DNA of 64,000 bases from Bacillus thuringiensis. Its GTDB lineage: Bacteria; Bacillota; Bacilli; Bacillales; Bacillaceae_G. A model generated the notes under the pieces. It made no database searches, was not told the origin of the DNA, and worked only from the letters and a program-made list of their open reading frames with translations. This document shows positions 24,923-34,404 of this stretch, piece after piece. A program made the position numbers and the translations under genes. The first letter of the stretch is position 1. Each line of letters opens with the position of its first letter. The stretch covers positions 620,001 to 684,000 of the forward strand of contig NZ_JACYOF010000001.1 of NCBI RefSeq assembly GCF_014932895.1, in the 5' to 3' direction.

Positions 24923-24960
24923 AAAAAAGAGAAGCTCCTTAGGAGCTTCTCTTTTTTAGT
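24923..24960. terminator. Bidirectional terminator between yrzA and yrrS
   Basis: AAAAAAGAGAAGCTCCT and AGGAGCTTCTCTTTTTT form a nearly loopless 17-bp stem with tracts on both strands. Confidence 0.9.
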
Positions 24961-25606
24961 TTAGAGTTTGAACAAGTACTGGTTTCCAGCCCTCATTTTC
25001 TACCCAATCAATATTTACGTAATACTTTTTACCTGATTGCTTATCTTGCACGTTACCGTAGGCTTTATTCTTACCGTTATTTCCGATTCTATGAATAATT
25101 AATTGCTCTACTGGAACGTCAATCGCAGCGGAAATCGCTTTATTCATCTCATTCCAATCTGCTGTACCTTTATTAAACGTCATCGCAGGTGTTGCACCTT
25201 GTTCAGTACCTACTGGCTTCCAAGAAGATTTCGTATAAGCATCTGTTGCCTTTGGCTGTGTTTTTTCAGCTGGTACTTTCTCGTTAGCTTTCGCTTCTTC
25301 TTCAGCTTTTTTCTGTTCTTCTTCAGCCTTTAGCTTCTCTTCTTCTTCCTTCTTCTTAGCCTCTGCCTTCTCTTGTTCGTCCTTCTTCGTATCTTCTTTA
25401 CCTTTAGCTTTCTCAGCTTTATTTTCTTTCGTTGTTTGCTGAGCTACTTTTTTATCGCTAGAAGACGCTTGCTCTTTTGTGTCAGGAACAAACAATTGAT
25501 ATGCTACAATAGCTACTGCTACTAATACAATAGCGATTGCAATATTTAAAACACCGTTTTGACGACGTTTTTGTTGTTTCTGTTGGAATCTTGATCCTCC
25601 TGCCAT
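24956..25606 (-). CDS. yrrS: YrrS-like DUF1510 membrane-anchored protein
   Basis: The 216-residue protein has a basic N terminus (RFQQKQQKRRQNG), one membrane helix (VLNIAIAIVLVAVAIVAYQLF, about 20-40), and a Lys/Glu-rich low-complexity coiled stretch (about 55-110). A C-terminal DUF1510 domain follows (about 125-216, with SWKPVGTEQG and YYVNIDWVENEGWKPV). Most of the protein should face outside. Function is unknown; it is encoded next to the sporulation penicillin-binding protein PbpI as in B. subtilis. Confidence 0.88.
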   Translation of the reverse strand: MAGGSRFQQKQQKRRQNGVLNIAIAIVLVAVAIVAYQLFVPDTKEQASSSDKKVAQQTTKENKAEKAKGKEDTKKDEQEKAEAKKKEEEEKLKAEEEQKKAEEEAKANEKVPAEKTQPKATDAYTKSSWKPVGTEQGATPAMTFNKGTADWNEMNKAISAAIDVPVEQLIIHRIGNNGKNKAYGNVQDKQSGKKYYVNIDWVENEGWKPVLVQTLN

Positions 25607-25722
25607 TCTTCAAACCTCCATGCAGTTTTTCCTACTTGCTATTGTAACATTAAATCTAGAAAGGTTGAACATTTACAACAATATTTTCATGAAATGAAAA
25701 CATTTCACCATAAATTGCAAGA

Positions 25723-27477
25723 TTACTTTTCATTCTCTAATCGATGGATCACTTCTACAATATCTTTAAAAATAGGTGTAACTTTGTTTACACCGCTATC
25801 AGTTTCTATATCAACGACAACTAAAGCATATCTCGGATTTTCATATGGAAAATAACCTGCAAACCAGCGATTCACCTTCGTTCCTTTCCCTGTTTGTGCC
25901 GTTCCAGATTTTCCAGCGACACTTAGTGGTAACGATTGGAATGCTACTCCTGTTCCTTTCTCCTTTGTTACTACGCCTCTTAATAACTCTTGTAATGTTT
26001 TCACGGTTCCATATGAAAGCTGTTTTCCGTTTAATTTATGGTTTTCAAATGTAAAAAAGTCGCTTCCATTTTTATACACTATTTTTTCAACAACTTTCAC
26101 TTCCATCTTTTCTCCATTTCTAGCAATCGTCGCCATCATATTTGCGATTGCTAGAGGTGATATACGTACATCTTTCTGTCCAATTGCTGTTTGCGCTATT
26201 GCTTTTTTACTATTCTTATTTTCTCCATTCCCCCAAATAATAGCACTCTTCTCCTCAGGCATTTGCTCGAAACGAGATGTATGAAATACCGAACCGTTCC
26301 AACCAATCTTTCCAGCGGCTCCTAACGCTTCTACATACGTTTCTAGCACATCCCTATCCTTTTGCATTAACTCGTTACCTAACTCTGAGAATGTCCTGTT
26401 ACAGCTTCTAGAAAAGCTCTCTTTAAAACTAAGTGTTCCCATCATAACTTGCGGATGGTTTTCGCCATATAAATCTTTATTACAATTAAATGTACGATTA
26501 AGCACATTTACATTTTGATCAATGACCGCCGCTGCAACTACTGTTTTAAAAACAGAACCAGGAAAATGCGGTGTTAACATTTGATTTTCAAGTGTCTTTT
26601 TATATAAACCCTCATTTTTCACTTGTAAAGATGGTTTGCTAACCATCGCTAATATTTCATTTGTCTTTACATCAAGTAATACTAATCCCCCCTTTTTTAT
26701 TTTACTCGATTCTACTACCTCTTCTGCTTTTTGCTGCAACTCTTTATGTAAGGTAGTTTGAATCGTAACTGGATAGAACGGGTTTCCTGGTGAAGTGTAT
26801 TTCGCCTGCTTTCCGAAAATCGGTTCTCCTTGCCGGTCCACTTGATACAATACTTTTGCCTCTCCATCAGTCAATAAAAATTCATCAAATGATTGCTGTA
26901 ATCCAGAAATACCAATTGGCGTTTGTTTTGAAATTTTTTTCACTTCTCCATATCGCTTTTGAAATTCTCGTTCATTCTCCCCCACTTCACCGATTAAATG
27001 ATTTATCTCTCCGTTTTGCTTTAATCGAACTTCAGCTGCTACAATACCTAATACATTTAATTGATTCACCTTCTCCATCTGCTCTCGTGCCAATTGAAAT
27101 GGCTCATTTTCCCTTTGCAGTATAATTGCATTTTTTTTATCTTTCATTTGTCTTTTAATCTCTTGTCTCGACACACCAATGATATGCGCAATTTTCTCTA
27201 ACATGTCATTTTTTATGTGTAAAAATGGAAAAATAATTAAAACTGGGTATTTCTCTTCACCAATTTCTTTACCATTCCGATCAATAAAATGTCCTCTTCC
27301 ATCATCTACTGTAAGTGATTGTGTTCGCTGTGTAACACTTCTTTCAATCAAGTTGATATTTCGATCAGTAAATGATTCAGTATCTATAATCTGTATTTGG
27401 ATCAAGCGACAAAGTAATAAAAACATTACACCTATAAAACAAGTTAAAACAATTGTAATTCTCCGTTTTATTTTCAT
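25723..27477 (-). CDS. pbpI: Class B penicillin-binding protein (PBP4b-like)
   Basis: The 584-residue protein has one N-terminal membrane helix (ITIVLTCFIGVMFLLLCRLIQI). A dimerisation domain follows (about 50-240), then a transpeptidase domain with active-site SVFK (near 307), SCN and KSGTAQTG (near 520). It crosslinks peptidoglycan outside the membrane. Length and neighbours match B. subtilis PbpI, produced in the forespore. I chose ATG 27477; the GTG nine bases upstream lies within the GAGGTG binding site. Confidence 0.92.
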   Translation of the reverse strand: MKIKRRITIVLTCFIGVMFLLLCRLIQIQIIDTESFTDRNINLIERSVTQRTQSLTVDDGRGHFIDRNGKEIGEEKYPVLIIFPFLHIKNDMLEKIAHIIGVSRQEIKRQMKDKKNAIILQRENEPFQLAREQMEKVNQLNVLGIVAAEVRLKQNGEINHLIGEVGENEREFQKRYGEVKKISKQTPIGISGLQQSFDEFLLTDGEAKVLYQVDRQGEPIFGKQAKYTSPGNPFYPVTIQTTLHKELQQKAEEVVESSKIKKGGLVLLDVKTNEILAMVSKPSLQVKNEGLYKKTLENQMLTPHFPGSVFKTVVAAAVIDQNVNVLNRTFNCNKDLYGENHPQVMMGTLSFKESFSRSCNRTFSELGNELMQKDRDVLETYVEALGAAGKIGWNGSVFHTSRFEQMPEEKSAIIWGNGENKNSKKAIAQTAIGQKDVRISPLAIANMMATIARNGEKMEVKVVEKIVYKNGSDFFTFENHKLNGKQLSYGTVKTLQELLRGVVTKEKGTGVAFQSLPLSVAGKSGTAQTGKGTKVNRWFAGYFPYENPRYALVVVDIETDSGVNKVTPIFKDIVEVIHRLENEK

Positions 27478-27530
27478 AAAAAACACCTCGTCTATTGTAG
27501 TTTGGACGGAGTGTTTAAGCTTTTATACAA

Positions 27531-27568
27531 ATAAAAAAACACTCGTTTTTACACGAGTGTTTTTTTTA
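27531..27568. terminator. Terminator of greA
   Basis: AAAAAAACACTCGT and ACGAGTGTTTTTTTT form a stem with T tracts on both strands, directly after greA and before pbpI. Confidence 0.88.
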
Positions 27569-28045
27569 TTATTTTACAGAGATAATCTCTACTTGCATCT
27601 CTCCACCTGGTGTTTGGATTGCTACTTTCTCACCAATTTGCTTACCTAATAAGCTTTTTGCAATTGGAGAATCGTTAGAAATTCTTCCTTCGAATGGGTC
27701 AGCTTCCGCGCTACCTACGATTGTGTAAGCTTCTTCATCTCCATCTGGTAATTCTTTAAATGTTACTGTTTTACCTAATGTAACAACAGTAGATTCTTCG
27801 CCATTATCTTCGATGATAACTGCGTTACGAATCATATTTTCTAATTGTGTAATACGCCCTTCTACGAACGCTTGCTCATCTTTTGCTGCATCGTACTCAG
27901 AGTTCTCAGAAAGATCACCGAAACTACGTGCAATTTTAATACGCTCTACTACTTCTTTACGTCTTACTGTTTTTAATTGCTCAAGTTCGTTCTCTAGTTT
28001 TTGCTTACCCTCTTGCGTCATAGGGTATGTTTTTTCTGTTGACAT
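27569..28045 (-). CDS. greA: Transcription elongation factor GreA
   Basis: The 158-residue protein has the N-terminal coiled coil (about 10-75, with [25 protein letters not shown] carrying the acidic tip) and the C-terminal FKBP-like domain (about 80-158). It stimulates RNA polymerase to cleave backtracked RNA and resume elongation. ATG 28045 follows AAAGGAGTG; the frame further upstream runs through a terminator hairpin. It is the last gene after trmR-trhP1-trhP2-udk, with a structured leader in front. Confidence 0.96.
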   Translation of the reverse strand: MSTEKTYPMTQEGKQKLENELEQLKTVRRKEVVERIKIARSFGDLSENSEYDAAKDEQAFVEGRITQLENMIRNAVIIEDNGEESTVVTLGKTVTFKELPDGDEEAYTIVGSAEADPFEGRISNDSPIAKSLLGKQIGEKVAIQTPGGEMQVEIISVK

Positions 28046-28076
28046 ATTTTCCACTCCTTTTATATACCAATCCCCC

Positions 28077-28157
28077 GAAAAAAGAGGAGTTCCATATGAA
28101 AACTCCTCCGCTTCCATTGTTAGCGAAGGTTTCTAGTACCTTTGCACTAGCGGAGTT
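28077..28157 (-). promoter_or_regulatory. Candidate transcription attenuator upstream of greA
   Basis: On the minus strand GAGGAGTT and AACTCCTC (28084-28091 and 28101-28108) form an 8-bp stem followed by TTTTTT, an intrinsic terminator 32 bases before greA. Further upstream, AACTCC (complement of 28152-28157) repeats the 3' arm and could pair with GGAGTT instead, making an antiterminator. A hairpin (AAGGT/ACCTT) lies between. No coding gene fits here. Confidence 0.55.
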
Positions 28158-28276
28158 GTCACATACAACCCCGTATTTCCAATTCTTCTTTATATAAAGA
28201 AGATATGTATGGAAAGTTGATATAAATATGCCCTCACCTATATATAGATGAGGTTGCATGTTTCATTGTATTCGAT

Positions 28277-28300
28277 AGGAAGGGAAAAAATCCCTTCCTA
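28277..28300 (-). terminator. Weak hairpin after udk
   Basis: AGGAAGGGA and TCCCTTCCT form a stem 20 bases after the udk stop, but the minus-strand tail is not T-rich, so it may protect the RNA end or terminate weakly. Confidence 0.4.
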
Positions 28301-28322
28301 CCGTATATCTTTTACTATGCTA

Positions 28323-28961
28323 TTACAAATTTACCTTTTGTTCAAGAATTGTTGCAATTTTTGTCACCATAATATCAATTGCAACGTGGTTTTGTCCACC
28401 TTCAGGGATAATAATATCCGCAAATTTCTTAGATGGCTCAATAAATTGATTGTGCATTGGACGTACAACACTTACGTACTGATCAATAACTGAATCCATC
28501 GTACGACCGCGTTCTTTAATATCACGCTGCATGCGACGCAGAATACGAAGATCCGCATCTGTATCAACGAATAGCTTAATGTCCATTAACTCACAAAGAC
28601 GTGGGTCTTCTAAAATAAGAATTCCTTCTAAAATGATTACATCTTTCGGCTCAACTGGAATAATTTCTTCTGAACGCGTATGCAATGTATAGTCATATAC
28701 AGGCTTATCAATTTGCTCATATGCAAGCAACTGCTGCAAATGTTCAATTAACAGATCATTATCAAACGCAAGCGGATGATCATAATTTGTTTTTAAACGC
28801 TCTTCCATTGGTAAATGGCTTTGATCTTTGTAATAATAATCTTGCTCTAAGATTAAAATAGAATGACCTTGAAAATGGTCAAAAATCGCTTTCGTTACAC
28901 TCGTTTTACCTGATCCCGAACCACCAGCAATTCCAATTACAACAGGCTTATTCGTCCCCAT
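28323..28961 (-). CDS. udk: Uridine kinase
   Basis: The 212-residue protein has the P-loop [14 protein letters not shown] (about residues 9-22), [21 protein letters not shown] and [16 protein letters not shown], all typical of uridine/cytidine kinase. It phosphorylates uridine and cytidine for pyrimidine salvage in the cytosol. Start ATG follows AGAGTGG. It lies 17 bases after trhP2 in the same operon. Confidence 0.95.
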   Translation of the reverse strand: MGTNKPVVIGIAGGSGSGKTSVTKAIFDHFQGHSILILEQDYYYKDQSHLPMEERLKTNYDHPLAFDNDLLIEHLQQLLAYEQIDKPVYDYTLHTRSEEIIPVEPKDVIILEGILILEDPRLCELMDIKLFVDTDADLRILRRMQRDIKERGRTMDSVIDQYVSVVRPMHNQFIEPSKKFADIIIPEGGQNHVAIDIMVTKIATILEQKVNL

Positions 28962-28978
28962 TCGACTACCACTCTTTC

Positions 28979-30259
28979 TTATTGAAGTATGCTTTTGCGC
29001 ATCATATTATTCACATACACTGGTTGATCCACTTTGAATTTCACGATTTGCAACGGATGTCTCGCTGCATCTAATTCGTTTCCATCCTCATCCCAAATTT
29101 TCTCCACCGTCTGCGTAAAGTTTTCTATTTCTGGTCCAAAGAACTCGACTTCCTGTCCTGGTTTGAAATGATTACGTTGCTCAATCGTTACGATGCCCGT
29201 TTCTTCATTATAATCTAACACTAAACCAGCAAAATCATACGTTGTTTTCTTACTATGATTTCCAAACATTTGCTCTTGATGCCCTGGAACCCCTTCAAAG
29301 AATGCAGGAGCTGTGTCACGATTTGCACATTTATCAAGCTCGTCTAACCATTCTTGTTTAAACTCAAAATTATCCGGATCCGCACAATACGCATCAATTA
29401 CTTTACGATATACAGTTGCTACAGTCGCTACGTAATGGATGGATTTCATACGTCCTTCAACTTTTAAGCTGTCAATTCCAATTTCAATCATTTTCGGAAT
29501 GGATAAAATTAAATTTAAATCTTTTGGACTCATCGCAAAGTGAGCATCTTCTTCTTGGAATAGAGGAAGCTCTTTTGCATCTTTATGTTGTGATACCGTT
29601 TGAACTAAATCATAGTCCCAGCGACAAGATTGACAACAACCACCACGGTTAGAGTCACGCGCTGTCATATGGTTACTTAATGTACATCTTCCTGAATATG
29701 CGATACACATTGCACCATGGACGAATGCTTCAATTTCAATATCCACTTTTTCTTTAATTTCTTTCATCTCTTCATAGCTTGTTTCACGAGCTAATACAAG
29801 ACGATGTAAACCTTCTTCTTTCCAATACTGTGCTGCTTTCCAGTTGGATAGTGATTGTTGTGTACTTAAATGCACCTCAACAGAAGGCGCTACACGTTTA
29901 CATGTCTCAATAATAAGGGGATCAGCAACGATAATTCCCGTTACGCCAGCTTGTTCAATCCCTTTTAAATATTCCTCTAGCCCGTCCATATTTTCATTAT
30001 GTGCAAAGATATTTGTAGTTACGTATATTTTTGCTCCATATTTCTTTGCGAAAGCAACGCCTTCTGCCATTTCTTCTAGCGTAAAGTTACCTGCGTTCGA
30101 ACGAAGTCCAAATTCTTGTCCACCTAAATATACAGCATCTGCCCCGTAATGGATAGCTACTTTTAATTTTTCTAAGTTACCCGCAGGGATTAACAGTTCA
30201 GGTTTCTTCACAATAACGCGTTTGCCATCGATCACTCGTGAAATTTCTTGTACAGTCAT
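28979..30259 (-). CDS. trhP2: tRNA hydroxylation protein TrhP2 (peptidase U32 family)
   Basis: The 426-residue protein is a U32-family member with [29 protein letters not shown] at the start. A cysteine cluster, [13 protein letters not shown] followed by GGCCQSCRW (about 190-215), is likely an iron-sulfur site. A C-terminal beta domain follows (about 345-426). In B. subtilis YrrO (TrhP2) and YrrN (TrhP1) are needed for 5-hydroxylation of wobble uridine in tRNA, using prephenate; they are not proteases. The gene pair plus trmR matches that system. Confidence 0.9.
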   Translation of the reverse strand: MTVQEISRVIDGKRVIVKKPELLIPAGNLEKLKVAIHYGADAVYLGGQEFGLRSNAGNFTLEEMAEGVAFAKKYGAKIYVTTNIFAHNENMDGLEEYLKGIEQAGVTGIIVADPLIIETCKRVAPSVEVHLSTQQSLSNWKAAQYWKEEGLHRLVLARETSYEEMKEIKEKVDIEIEAFVHGAMCIAYSGRCTLSNHMTARDSNRGGCCQSCRWDYDLVQTVSQHKDAKELPLFQEEDAHFAMSPKDLNLILSIPKMIEIGIDSLKVEGRMKSIHYVATVATVYRKVIDAYCADPDNFEFKQEWLDELDKCANRDTAPAFFEGVPGHQEQMFGNHSKKTTYDFAGLVLDYNEETGIVTIEQRNHFKPGQEVEFFGPEIENFTQTVEKIWDEDGNELDAARHPLQIVKFKVDQPVYVNNMMRKSILQ

Positions 30260-30277
30260 TTCCTACACCCTCCTCGT

Positions 30278-31207
30278 TTAGTAAACCGTTTCTTTAAAGA
30301 AGAATCCTGTATCTAACGGACGATTTACTGGTTGCATTTCTTCTATTTCTTTATATAGATCATCTTTCACGTCATAATACGCATCACGATCTTCCACACA
30401 TAAATCAATCGCTTGACGATATTTCTTCGTTACTTCAATAATGTATTCAGAGCTTTTTAGTACCCCATCGATTTTTAAGCTATCGACTTCGGCATCAATT
30501 AGTTCTTCTAATTCATCGATGAAACAAATATCGTTCGGACTCATAATGTGAGTACCATTTTCATCTTCATAAATTGGATATTTATTGTTACGCTCTGGGT
30601 CATATAAGAACATATTCTCTTCATATTTTTTCTTTTCAATATCAAGATTACGACCTTGATACTCAAAGTAGTTTCCTACTAACGAACGCTTCGATTGGAA
30701 CATACAAGTCATACCGTGAATTTGTACTTCAAGTTCCACTTCAGCATTTTCTTTTAAATCAACAATTTCATCTAAGCTAAGCTCACGAGCTAATACAGCG
30801 CGCTTCGCTCCTCTTTGGCCCCAGTAGTTACAAGTGAACCAATTTGTTGCTGTTGTTTCTGTATTCCAGTGCAACTGCATATTTGGCGCTACTTCGCGAA
30901 CAGCCATTAATACCGCTGGATCTCCGAAGACAATTGCATCTACATGTAATTCGTTTAAAAATGCAACGTAATCTGTTAATTCTTCTACTTTATCGTTGTG
31001 GAACATAGCGTTCATTGCTACGTATACTTTCACACCATTTTCATGTGCAATTTTAACAGCTTGTTTTACATCTTCACGTGAAAATTCCCCTGCTAAACGT
31101 AAACCAAACTTTTGCTCACCGATCATTACCGCATCTGCTCCTGCTTTCGCAAGAAGTTCGATATCCGCCACCGCTCTTGGCGTTACTAACAATTCAGGTT
31201 TCTTCAT
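30278..31207 (-). CDS. trhP1: tRNA hydroxylation protein TrhP1 (peptidase U32 family)
   Basis: The 309-residue protein is shorter than TrhP2 and opens with KPELLVTPRAVADIELLAKAGADAVMIG. It has LHWNTETTATNW and VQIHGMTCMFQSKRSLVGNYFEY, where most of the cysteine cluster of TrhP2 is missing. This pairing of a full and a reduced U32 protein matches B. subtilis YrrO/YrrN, which act together in wobble-uridine hydroxylation. The gap to trhP2 is 18 bases and to trmR 7 bases. Confidence 0.88.
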   Translation of the reverse strand: MKKPELLVTPRAVADIELLAKAGADAVMIGEQKFGLRLAGEFSREDVKQAVKIAHENGVKVYVAMNAMFHNDKVEELTDYVAFLNELHVDAIVFGDPAVLMAVREVAPNMQLHWNTETTATNWFTCNYWGQRGAKRAVLARELSLDEIVDLKENAEVELEVQIHGMTCMFQSKRSLVGNYFEYQGRNLDIEKKKYEENMFLYDPERNNKYPIYEDENGTHIMSPNDICFIDELEELIDAEVDSLKIDGVLKSSEYIIEVTKKYRQAIDLCVEDRDAYYDVKDDLYKEIEEMQPVNRPLDTGFFFKETVY

Positions 31208-31214
31208 ACCTTGG

Positions 31215-31856
31215 TCACCCTCTCTTTTTACTAACAGCTACTCCATCACCAATTGGGAAAATCGTTGTATCATATCCTTCATGGTTCATAAGCCATTCAT
31301 TGTACGTCTTAATACGACGGATTAAACCACGTGTACGTCTGTTTTCAATTTTCTCTTTTGTCGTTACAAGACCATGGTACATAACATTATCTGAAATAAT
31401 TACGCCACCAGGATTTAATAACGGTTCATATAAATCAAAAAAGCGACGATATTGTCCTTTTGCTGCATCAATAAAAATAACGTCAAATGTTCCATGTTCT
31501 TTTACTTGTTCGCCCGTCTCTAACGCATCACCGTATATAACTGCAATACGTTCTTTTACTGGGGAACGTTCTATATATTCAAGTGCTTTTTCATATCGAT
31601 CACAATTGCGCTCAACTGTCACAATGCGCGAATTTGGAATAGCTTGCATCATACGAATACTAGAATAGCCAATTGCTGTACCAAGCTCTAAAATGCTTTT
31701 TGGTCCAATTAAACGTAAAAATTGCAGCATAAATTCCATTCCAAGTCGATCCATAATCGGCACATGATTTTCTGTTGCATATTCTTCCATCTCAAGAATT
31801 AATTTATCTTTTGGATCAATAAATGATAATAGGTACTCGTTAACTGCATCCTCCAT
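31215..31856 (-). CDS. trmR: tRNA 5-hydroxyuridine methyltransferase TrmR
   Basis: The 213-residue protein is a class I O-methyltransferase: ILELGTAIGYSSIRM (SAM motif I, near 57-71), IVTVERNCDRYEKA, FDVIFIDAAKGQYRRFF and GGVIISDNVMYHG with metal-binding acidic residues. In B. subtilis YrrM (TrmR) methylates ho5U34 in tRNA to mo5U34, using the product of TrhP1/TrhP2 encoded just downstream. Start ATG follows TAAGGAGG. Confidence 0.9.
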   Translation of the reverse strand: MEDAVNEYLLSFIDPKDKLILEMEEYATENHVPIMDRLGMEFMLQFLRLIGPKSILELGTAIGYSSIRMMQAIPNSRIVTVERNCDRYEKALEYIERSPVKERIAVIYGDALETGEQVKEHGTFDVIFIDAAKGQYRRFFDLYEPLLNPGGVIISDNVMYHGLVTTKEKIENRRTRGLIRRIKTYNEWLMNHEGYDTTIFPIGDGVAVSKKRG

Positions 31857-32014
31857 AAATGGTCCTCCTTATTTACATAGAGAAGTGCCTCTATGACGTC
31901 TTTTCACACATAGAATGCAATAAAAATACAAGCCAGCTTCACCCTTAGCTTGTACGTCCCGTTTTGATATTAAAAACGATTCTTCTGCCAGTTTTTAACC
32001 CGATATATTTTACC

Positions 32015-32053
32015 ACAAAAAAGAGGGATGTGCGACCTTTTTCGCTATCCCTC
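32015..32053 (-). terminator. Terminator of mltG
   Basis: GAGGGAT-GCG and CGC-CATCCCTC on the minus strand form a stem followed by TTTTTT, six bases after the mltG stop. Confidence 0.8.
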
Positions 32054-32059
32054 CCCATT

Positions 32060-33130
32060 TCACTGTTTTTTCGTAATATATTTTTGCTTTAATGTATTAT
32101 GCTCTTCTAATGTTTTCGCATAGTACACTTCACCACTTGGTGCAGCCAAGAAATAATAATAATCTGTTTGCGCAGGTTCTAACGCCGCTTCCACTGAATG
32201 TTTACCCGAGTTCGCAATCGGTCCTACTGGCAATCCTTTCACAACATACGTATTGTACGGTGAGTTTACCTTTAAATCTTCGTATAATACACGTTGTTTA
32301 TGCTTTCCAAGCGCGTATAATACCGTGGGATCCGTTTGAAGCGGCATACCTTTTGCTAAACGATTATAGAAGACACTAGATATCTTTTGACGATCTGTAA
32401 AACCAGTTGCCTCTTCTTCAATAAGTGAAGACAATGTTAAAAGCTGGTGAACATCCCAGTTCTTTGCTTTCATTTTCGCCTCGTTTTGAACAATGATTGC
32501 GTTCGTTTTATCAAGCATTGGGATTACAATTTCCTCTAACGTCGTATCTTTCTTATAGAACGAATATGTCGCAGGATATAAGTAACCTTCTAATGGATAT
32601 TTAATATTGCTATCAAAGATTTTATCCGTTAATAACTTCGGATACTTTTGCTGCATTTTTTGAACGAATGCTTTATCGTTTAATTGACGCACAACATCAT
32701 CTTTATTCCACTTTAATTCTGCCGCAATTGCTTCTGCAATTTCGGTTACTTGTGCTCCTTCTTTTATCGTCACTTTATAAAGAGCTGGACGATGTACATT
32801 ACCAGATGACATTTGTTCCATGACATCTTCAGCGCTCATGGAAGCATTCAACAAATATGTACCAGCTTGTAAATTTTTCGATTTAGCTTTTGCATAAAAA
32901 CTAAAGACTGTACCGTTTTTCACAGCACCTTTTTCTTCTAAAATCTCACCAATTTTACTTGTAGATGACCCCTTAGGAATCTCTACTTCAATCTCTTTTT
33001 TATTCCCGCTATCAACCGGTCCTAACGCCGATAAAATATATGCATAGACTGAACCACAAACTAAGAGCAGTGCAATAATCGAAAATAAAAAAATGCGTCT
33101 ACGCTTCTTTTTCACTTGATTCTCTACCAA
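32060..33130 (-). CDS. mltG: Endolytic murein transglycosylase
   Basis: The 356-residue protein has a basic N terminus, one membrane helix (IFLFSIIALLLVCGSVYAYIL) and a LysM-like/YceG catalytic region. The glutamate lies in LLTLSSLIEEEATG (near residue 240) and the late NSPYNTYVVKGLPVGPIANSG is conserved. It cuts nascent peptidoglycan strands outside the membrane. Start is TTG with AAGGAGG seven bases upstream. It lies between trmR and yrzB, the usual Bacillus order. Confidence 0.92.
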   Translation of the reverse strand: MVENQVKKKRRRIFLFSIIALLLVCGSVYAYILSALGPVDSGNKKEIEVEIPKGSSTSKIGEILEEKGAVKNGTVFSFYAKAKSKNLQAGTYLLNASMSAEDVMEQMSSGNVHRPALYKVTIKEGAQVTEIAEAIAAELKWNKDDVVRQLNDKAFVQKMQQKYPKLLTDKIFDSNIKYPLEGYLYPATYSFYKKDTTLEEIVIPMLDKTNAIIVQNEAKMKAKNWDVHQLLTLSSLIEEEATGFTDRQKISSVFYNRLAKGMPLQTDPTVLYALGKHKQRVLYEDLKVNSPYNTYVVKGLPVGPIANSGKHSVEAALEPAQTDYYYFLAAPSGEVYYAKTLEEHNTLKQKYITKKQ

Positions 33131-33311
33131 AACTCTTCCTCCTTATTCAATTGTAGACCATATGTATATGTTTCTATACAGCATGATGGAAAACCACAAC
33201 AAATCCGCCTAGCTCTTTTAATAGCCATTTTATTTTTCTACAATCCGTCTCATTATACTACAAAGGATTGCGTAGTTTCGACAAAAAATCTTTCATTTTA
33301 CATATAAATAC

Positions 33312-33344
33312 AAAAAAAGATGGACTGTATATCGTCCATCTTTT
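33312..33344 (-). terminator. Terminator of yrzB
   Basis: AAAAGATGGAC and GTCCATCTTTT form an 11-bp stem with a T run on the minus strand, nine bases after the yrzB stop. Confidence 0.8.
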
Positions 33345-33353
33345 CAGTACTTA

Positions 33354-33632
33354 TTATTCTGCGTCTTGCTCATCAGCAAGAGTGTTGAACATTTCTTGTA
33401 CCATTTCCCACTCTTCTTCAGATTCGATCGGAAGTAAAGTTCCGCCCTCTTCTTCATTTTGCTCATAAGCCATTGCATCATAAATTTGTTCTCCATCTTC
33501 GTCTACTTCACCGATTGGAGAGAAGACTACGTATGATTTTTTGCCAAATTTTTCAGCATCAAAAGTGAAAATAATTTCACATAAATGTTCGTTACCTTTT
33601 TCGTCTACAATTGTAATTTGATTTTCTTCCAT
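33354..33632 (-). CDS. yrzB: DUF1292 family protein YrzB
   Basis: The 92-residue acidic protein (MEENQITIVDEKGNEHLCEI, then YVVFSPIGEVDEDGEQIYDA and PIESEEEWEMVQEMF) is a typical DUF1292 protein. Function is unknown. It is the last gene of the ireB-ruvX-yrzB set. ATG 33632 was chosen because the GTG nine bases upstream belongs to the AGAGGTGA binding site. Confidence 0.9.
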   Translation of the reverse strand: MEENQITIVDEKGNEHLCEIIFTFDAEKFGKKSYVVFSPIGEVDEDGEQIYDAMAYEQNEEEGGTLLPIESEEEWEMVQEMFNTLADEQDAE

Positions 33633-33644
33633 TTTGGTCACCTC

Positions 33645-34058
33645 TTATTTACTATCTAAAAATCCTTGTAAGATTACGACTGCAGCCATCTTATCGATTA
33701 CCTGTTTTCGCTTCTTACGGCTTACATCAGCTGAAATGAGTAGACGTTCCGCTGCCATTGTTGACAAACGCTCGTCCCACATTACAACGTCTAATTGTAA
33801 CAGCTCTCGTAGGTTTTCTGCAAATTGTTGGCAAGCTTCACCACGCGGGCCAATTGTACCATTCATATTTTTAGGTAAACCTACTACTATTTTATCCACA
33901 TCGTACTGTTTTACTAACTCAGAAATACGATCAAAACCAAATTGACCTCGTTCTTCGTTAATCTTGATTGTTTCCAGTCCTTGTGCTGTCCAGCCCATTT
34001 CATCGCTAATTGCAACACCGACTGTTTTTGTACCAACATCTAAACCTAATATCCGCAT
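33645..34058 (-). CDS. ruvX: Putative pre-16S rRNA nuclease / Holliday junction resolvase-like YqgF
   Basis: The 137-residue RNase H-like protein shows [19 protein letters not shown] (first acidic residue), [13 protein letters not shown] and [13 protein letters not shown]. In E. coli YqgF processes the 5' end of 16S rRNA; resolvase activity is also proposed. Three bases separate it from ireB, so the two are cotranslated. B. subtilis name yrrK. Confidence 0.93.
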   Translation of the reverse strand: MRILGLDVGTKTVGVAISDEMGWTAQGLETIKINEERGQFGFDRISELVKQYDVDKIVVGLPKNMNGTIGPRGEACQQFAENLRELLQLDVVMWDERLSTMAAERLLISADVSRKKRKQVIDKMAAVVILQGFLDSK

Positions 34059-34061
34059 AAA

Positions 34062-34328
34062 CTACTCCTCACGATGATGTTTCAAGTAAGACTTCACAAG
34101 CTCTTCAATTAACTCATCACGCTCAAGCTTGCGAATAATGCTTCGAGCATCTTTATGGCGAGGTATGTATGCTGGGTCTCCACTTAATAAATAACCGACG
34201 ATTTGGTTAATCGGATTATAGCCTTTTTCTTGAAGTGCATCATACACAGTTAAAAGTACATCATTTACATGGACACTCTGTTTTTCATCTTGAATGCTAA
34301 ACTTCATTGTTTTATCAAAACCGTCCAT
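34062..34328 (-). CDS. ireB: IreB family regulatory phosphoprotein (UPF0297)
   Basis: The 88-residue protein begins [11 protein letters not shown], with [27 protein letters not shown] and [22 protein letters not shown], the invariant UPF0297 pattern. In Enterococcus IreB is phosphorylated by the kinase IreK and affects cephalosporin tolerance; the Bacillus role (YrzL) is less clear. ATG 34328 follows GTGAGGTGC. It sits between alaS and ruvX. Confidence 0.93.
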   Translation of the reverse strand: MDGFDKTMKFSIQDEKQSVHVNDVLLTVYDALQEKGYNPINQIVGYLLSGDPAYIPRHKDARSIIRKLERDELIEELVKSYLKHHREE

Positions 34329-34404
34329 TTCAAGCACCTCACTTATAGAGTAAGTATAGGGAGAAGAACTTCTCCTCTCCCTACCATTGTACACTACTAT
34401 CTCT

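Noticed and set aside
28046-28259. N-terminal extension of greA or separate protein across the leader
   Set aside because: The frame runs through a terminator hairpin and GreA has a normal length from 28045. The region fits a structured RNA better.
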